Origin: Thermodesulfovibrionales bacterium
Lineage (GTDB): Bacteria > Nitrospirota > Thermodesulfovibrionia > Thermodesulfovibrionales > Dissulfurispiraceae
Assembly: GCA_026415695.1 (NCBI GenBank)
Contig: JAOAGP010000006.1
Location: 1-45,854, forward strand
DNA length: 45,854 bases
Direction of reading: 5' to 3'
The notes under the pieces were generated by a model. It had not been told where the DNA came from. It did not search any database and worked only from the letters and a program-made list of their open reading frames with translations. Numbering within the stretch: position 1 is the stretch's first letter; each line of letters starts with the position of its first letter. Below, in pieces: positions 43,589-45,854 of the stretch. The translations under genes were made by a program, and so were the position numbers.

Positions 43589-45854
43589 TCACAAAAGGTG
43601 AGGAGCGGGCTTCCCAATGAAGTATCCTTGGGCATAATCAACCCCTAATTCTCTGAGAATACTGAGCGTTTCTTCAGTATCGGCAAATTCAGCAATGGTC
43701 TTAATATTTAAACCTCTTGCAAGGTCAGCAATGGTCTTTACAAGAAGCCTATTTCTTTTGGAAAGAGAGATATTCCTAACAAACGAACCGTCTATCTTTA
43801 TGAAATCAACCTCCATCTCAATTATGTGAACAAATGAGGTAAAACCAACGCCAAAATCATCAAGTGAGAATTTACACCCCATAGATTTGAGTTCTTTGAC
43901 AAATCTCACTGCTGCTGTGAAGTCCTGAATGGCTGCAGTTTCTGTCAACTCAAAAACGATATTTTCTGGTTGAGCCTTTGTATCATCAAGACTCTCTTTC
44001 AGATATTTAAGCATGCTCTCATCCCCGAGGTGCTTACCAGAAAGATTTATACTAAAAGAAACAATCCTGCCTAACCTCCTCAATTCAGCCTGTATCAACA
44101 TCGTTTTGTAGGTTATTATCTTATCAATACCAGATATCAAACCATACCTTTCTGCTGTGAAGATGAAAGAACTTGGTAGCATAACGGTATCATCAGGTGC
44201 TATAAGCCTTGCAAGTGCCTCATAGTGGTGAATAGAATTTGTCTTGAGATCAAGTATAGGTTGAAAATAAGGAACAAACCTATCCTCCTCCATAGCGGTT
44301 ATTATCCTTTGCTTTTCCTCAAGGCTTGACTGTGCAGTTTTTAGGTATGTATCGTTTTCTTGATATAAATACCATCTGTTTTGTCCTAACTCCTTTGCCT
44401 TGATTACCGCTGCATTTGCCTTTGTAAGAAGATCAGATACCCCTTGTGACTGTTCAGGATATAAAGATATCCCTATGCTTGCTGTAACCCTTATCATCTC
44501 ATTTAGGAATCTGGTCTTCTCAATCCTTTGTCTTAAATCCTCAACAATTATCAATGCCTGTTTCTCATCCCGTTCTGCTAAAAACAGGGCAAACTCATCA
44601 CCACCTAAACGCCCTACAATACTATTAATCTCTGGCTTTGCTACGATATCAAGTTCTACAACGAAGCCCTTTAAAAATTCAGCAAACTGCTTTAAGAATT
44701 GATCCCCTATGCTGTGCCCGTAGCTATCGTTGATGAGTTTGAAGGCATCAATATTGACTATTATAAGGCATCCAGATTTTACTTCTTGTTTTGCTATCAA
44801 TTCTGTCAGTAACTCTACAAATCTTGCCCTATTTATAATACTTGTTACAGGATCATATGATGAAAGATATTGAAGTTTTGACTCGGCAAGCATTTTGTCT
44901 GTTATATCTTCCTGAATAGCCATAAAATGAGTAATCTCTGACTTTTCATTCCTTATAGGAGAAATAAAACCATTAGCCCAGTATAACTCGCCGTTTTTCT
45001 TTTTGTTTTTGAATACACCCCTCCATGTCTTACCAGATTTTATCGTAGTCCAAAGATTTTTATAATTTGCCTGAGAGGTCTCGCCAGATGCAAGTATACG
45101 AGGATTCTTTCCAATAGCCTCATCCTTTGAAAAACCCGTAATCTTTTCAAATGTTGAGTTTACATACTCTATATTGCCTTCATAGTCTGTAATAAATACG
45201 ATATTGATGCTCTCGTCAATCACCCTTTTGAGTTTATTAAGTTCACCCTCTACAAGTTTTTTATGGGTTATATCATCAGCGGTTATAAATAAAACATCCC
45301 TGCCTGCTAAAGGAACAATGGTAAAATCGTATATCTTGTCCTTGTATGGAAGTTCGAGATTAAATCTCTCCTCCTTTTCTATCGTTAAACACATGAAGGA
45401 TTCTGGTAATACGGTACCTACATCAGAGCACCATTCCGCAAAAAAGTTCTTTGCAGTTGAGTTGCCATACAAAATGGTGCCATTTCTCCTCAAACATATA
45501 ACAGGATTAGGGTTTTCCTCTGTAAAAGAAACGAGGAGTTCCTTTAGGTTTTTATCTTCAATCTGTCTCCTACAGACTTGAGAGCCTGACTCAGTAGTCA
45601 TTGTCTCTTTTGAAAGAAAGACAAACCGATTTCTGCCTTCAGATTTAGCCTGATATAAAGCCCTATCTGCACTAAGGAGCAAGATATTTTTGTTAATATC
45701 ATCAGATGCTATCACAGTGCTTACACCTAAACTTACTGTCACAACATCACAAATCTGGGAAGACGGGTGGGGCAATTTGAGGCTTTCAATATTTTCTCTT
45801 ATCCTTGATGCTGTAAGTTTAGCACCATAGTCATCAGTCTCTGGGAGCAAACAG
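43589..45854 (-). CDS. GGDEF-PAS-PAS-GGDEF-EAL signalling protein, 5' end outside window
   Basis: The frame is open to the right edge, so the start is missing; 755 residues are visible. Numbering from L at 45850: residues 1-80 are the end of a first GGDEF domain (LPETDDYGAKLTASRIREN, ADRALYQAKSEGRN). PAS-like domains are at about 105-195 and 205-320. The second GGDEF is complete (325-495, RLGGDEF at 414-420), and the EAL domain (about 515-750) has YEALARL, ELTETAAI, DDFGVGF and IKIDGSFV. Both cyclic-di-GMP synthesis and breakdown motifs look intact. It lies 47 bases upstream of pilB, and c-di-GMP commonly controls pili, so a link is plausible. Confidence 0.9.
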   Translation of the reverse strand, partial: CLLPETDDYGAKLTASRIRENIESLKLPHPSSQICDVVTVSLGVSTVIASDDINKNILLLSADRALYQAKSEGRNRFVFLSKETMTTESGSQVCRRQIEDKNLKELLVSFTEENPNPVICLRRNGTILYGNSTAKNFFAEWCSDVGTVLPESFMCLTIEKEERFNLELPYKDKIYDFTIVPLAGRDVLFITADDITHKKLVEGELNKLKRVIDESINIVFITDYEGNIEYVNSTFEKITGFSKDEAIGKNPRILASGETSQANYKNLWTTIKSGKTWRGVFKNKKKNGELYWANGFISPIRNEKSEITHFMAIQEDITDKMLAESKLQYLSSYDPVTSIINRARFVELLTELIAKQEVKSGCLIIVNIDAFKLINDSYGHSIGDQFLKQFAEFLKGFVVELDIVAKPEINSIVGRLGGDEFALFLAERDEKQALIIVEDLRQRIEKTRFLNEMIRVTASIGISLYPEQSQGVSDLLTKANAAVIKAKELGQNRWYLYQENDTYLKTAQSSLEEKQRIITAMEEDRFVPYFQPILDLKTNSIHHYEALARLIAPDDTVMLPSSFIFTAERYGLISGIDKIITYKTMLIQAELRRLGRIVSFSINLSGKHLGDESMLKYLKESLDDTKAQPENIVFELTETAAIQDFTAAVRFVKELKSMGCKFSLDDFGVGFTSFVHIIEMEVDFIKIDGSFVRNISLSKRNRLLVKTIADLARGLNIKTIAEFADTEETLSILRELGVDYAQGYFIGKPAPHLL

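Overview
The window looks like a chromosomal segment of a low-GC, Gram-negative-type (diderm) bacterium. Diderm signs are an Lpt lipopolysaccharide-export cluster, a Lol lipoprotein-release pair, a beta-barrel porin and an OmpA-type lipoprotein. It also carries sigma-54, a type IV pilus motor pair and abundant cyclic-di-GMP proteins. The gene styles (separate b and b' ATP synthase subunits in a cluster without a and c, FecR/OmpA/CHASE2 operon, DHH-type protein) fit Nitrospirota or the former Deltaproteobacteria. That placement is inference; no rRNA is present. I see no insertion sequence, phage, CRISPR array or clear foreign island.

Layout. 1-2086: start of a DHH-family protein, a terminator, a porin and its structured leader. 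2087-7914: ATP synthase genes b'-b-delta-alpha-gamma-beta-epsilon, read leftward. 8024-13733: lptC-lptA-lptB-rpoN-hpf-rapZ-cysteine desulfurase, leftward. 13866-14051: a ferredoxin with its own promoter and terminator. 14145-20654: a leftward run with Rieske protein, PLP decarboxylase, SulP transporter, a PolA-like 5'-3' exonuclease, a REC-PP2C-ATPase regulator and a STAS protein. 20934-24605: ispH-rpsA-sppA-HU/IHF, leftward. 24742-28971: lysS-lolC-small membrane protein-lolD-CPBP protease, rightward. 28978-29050: tRNA-Pro(TGG), leftward. 29143-32237: fecR-ompA-CHASE2/HD-GYP. 32314-33321: HTH-like protein, glutaredoxin and an unknown protein. 33362-34195: YihY. 34320-37933: recN, rhomboid and a histidine kinase, rightward. 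37930-43541: pilB, a PilT-like ATPase, a Lon-like protease and a MazG-like protein, leftward. 43589-45854: a multidomain GGDEF/EAL protein running off the right edge.

Most of this is conserved core. ATP synthase makes ATP; Lpt and Lol build the outer membrane; rpoN, hpf and rapZ set global regulation; ispH, rpsA, lysS and recN are housekeeping. The accessory interest lies in the signalling parts: a partner-switch phosphatase/ATPase with a STAS partner in an operon with a Rieske protein and a SulP transporter, a CHASE2 sensor with c-di-GMP phosphodiesterase output behind FecR and OmpA, and a GGDEF/EAL protein beside pilus motors. The points most worth checking are a PolA-like protein that ends just inside its second domain, a PilT-like ATPase with altered catalytic motifs, cysteine clusters in two proteins of one operon, phased repeats in the porin leader, and genes that seem to lack a 5' leader or a standard start codon.
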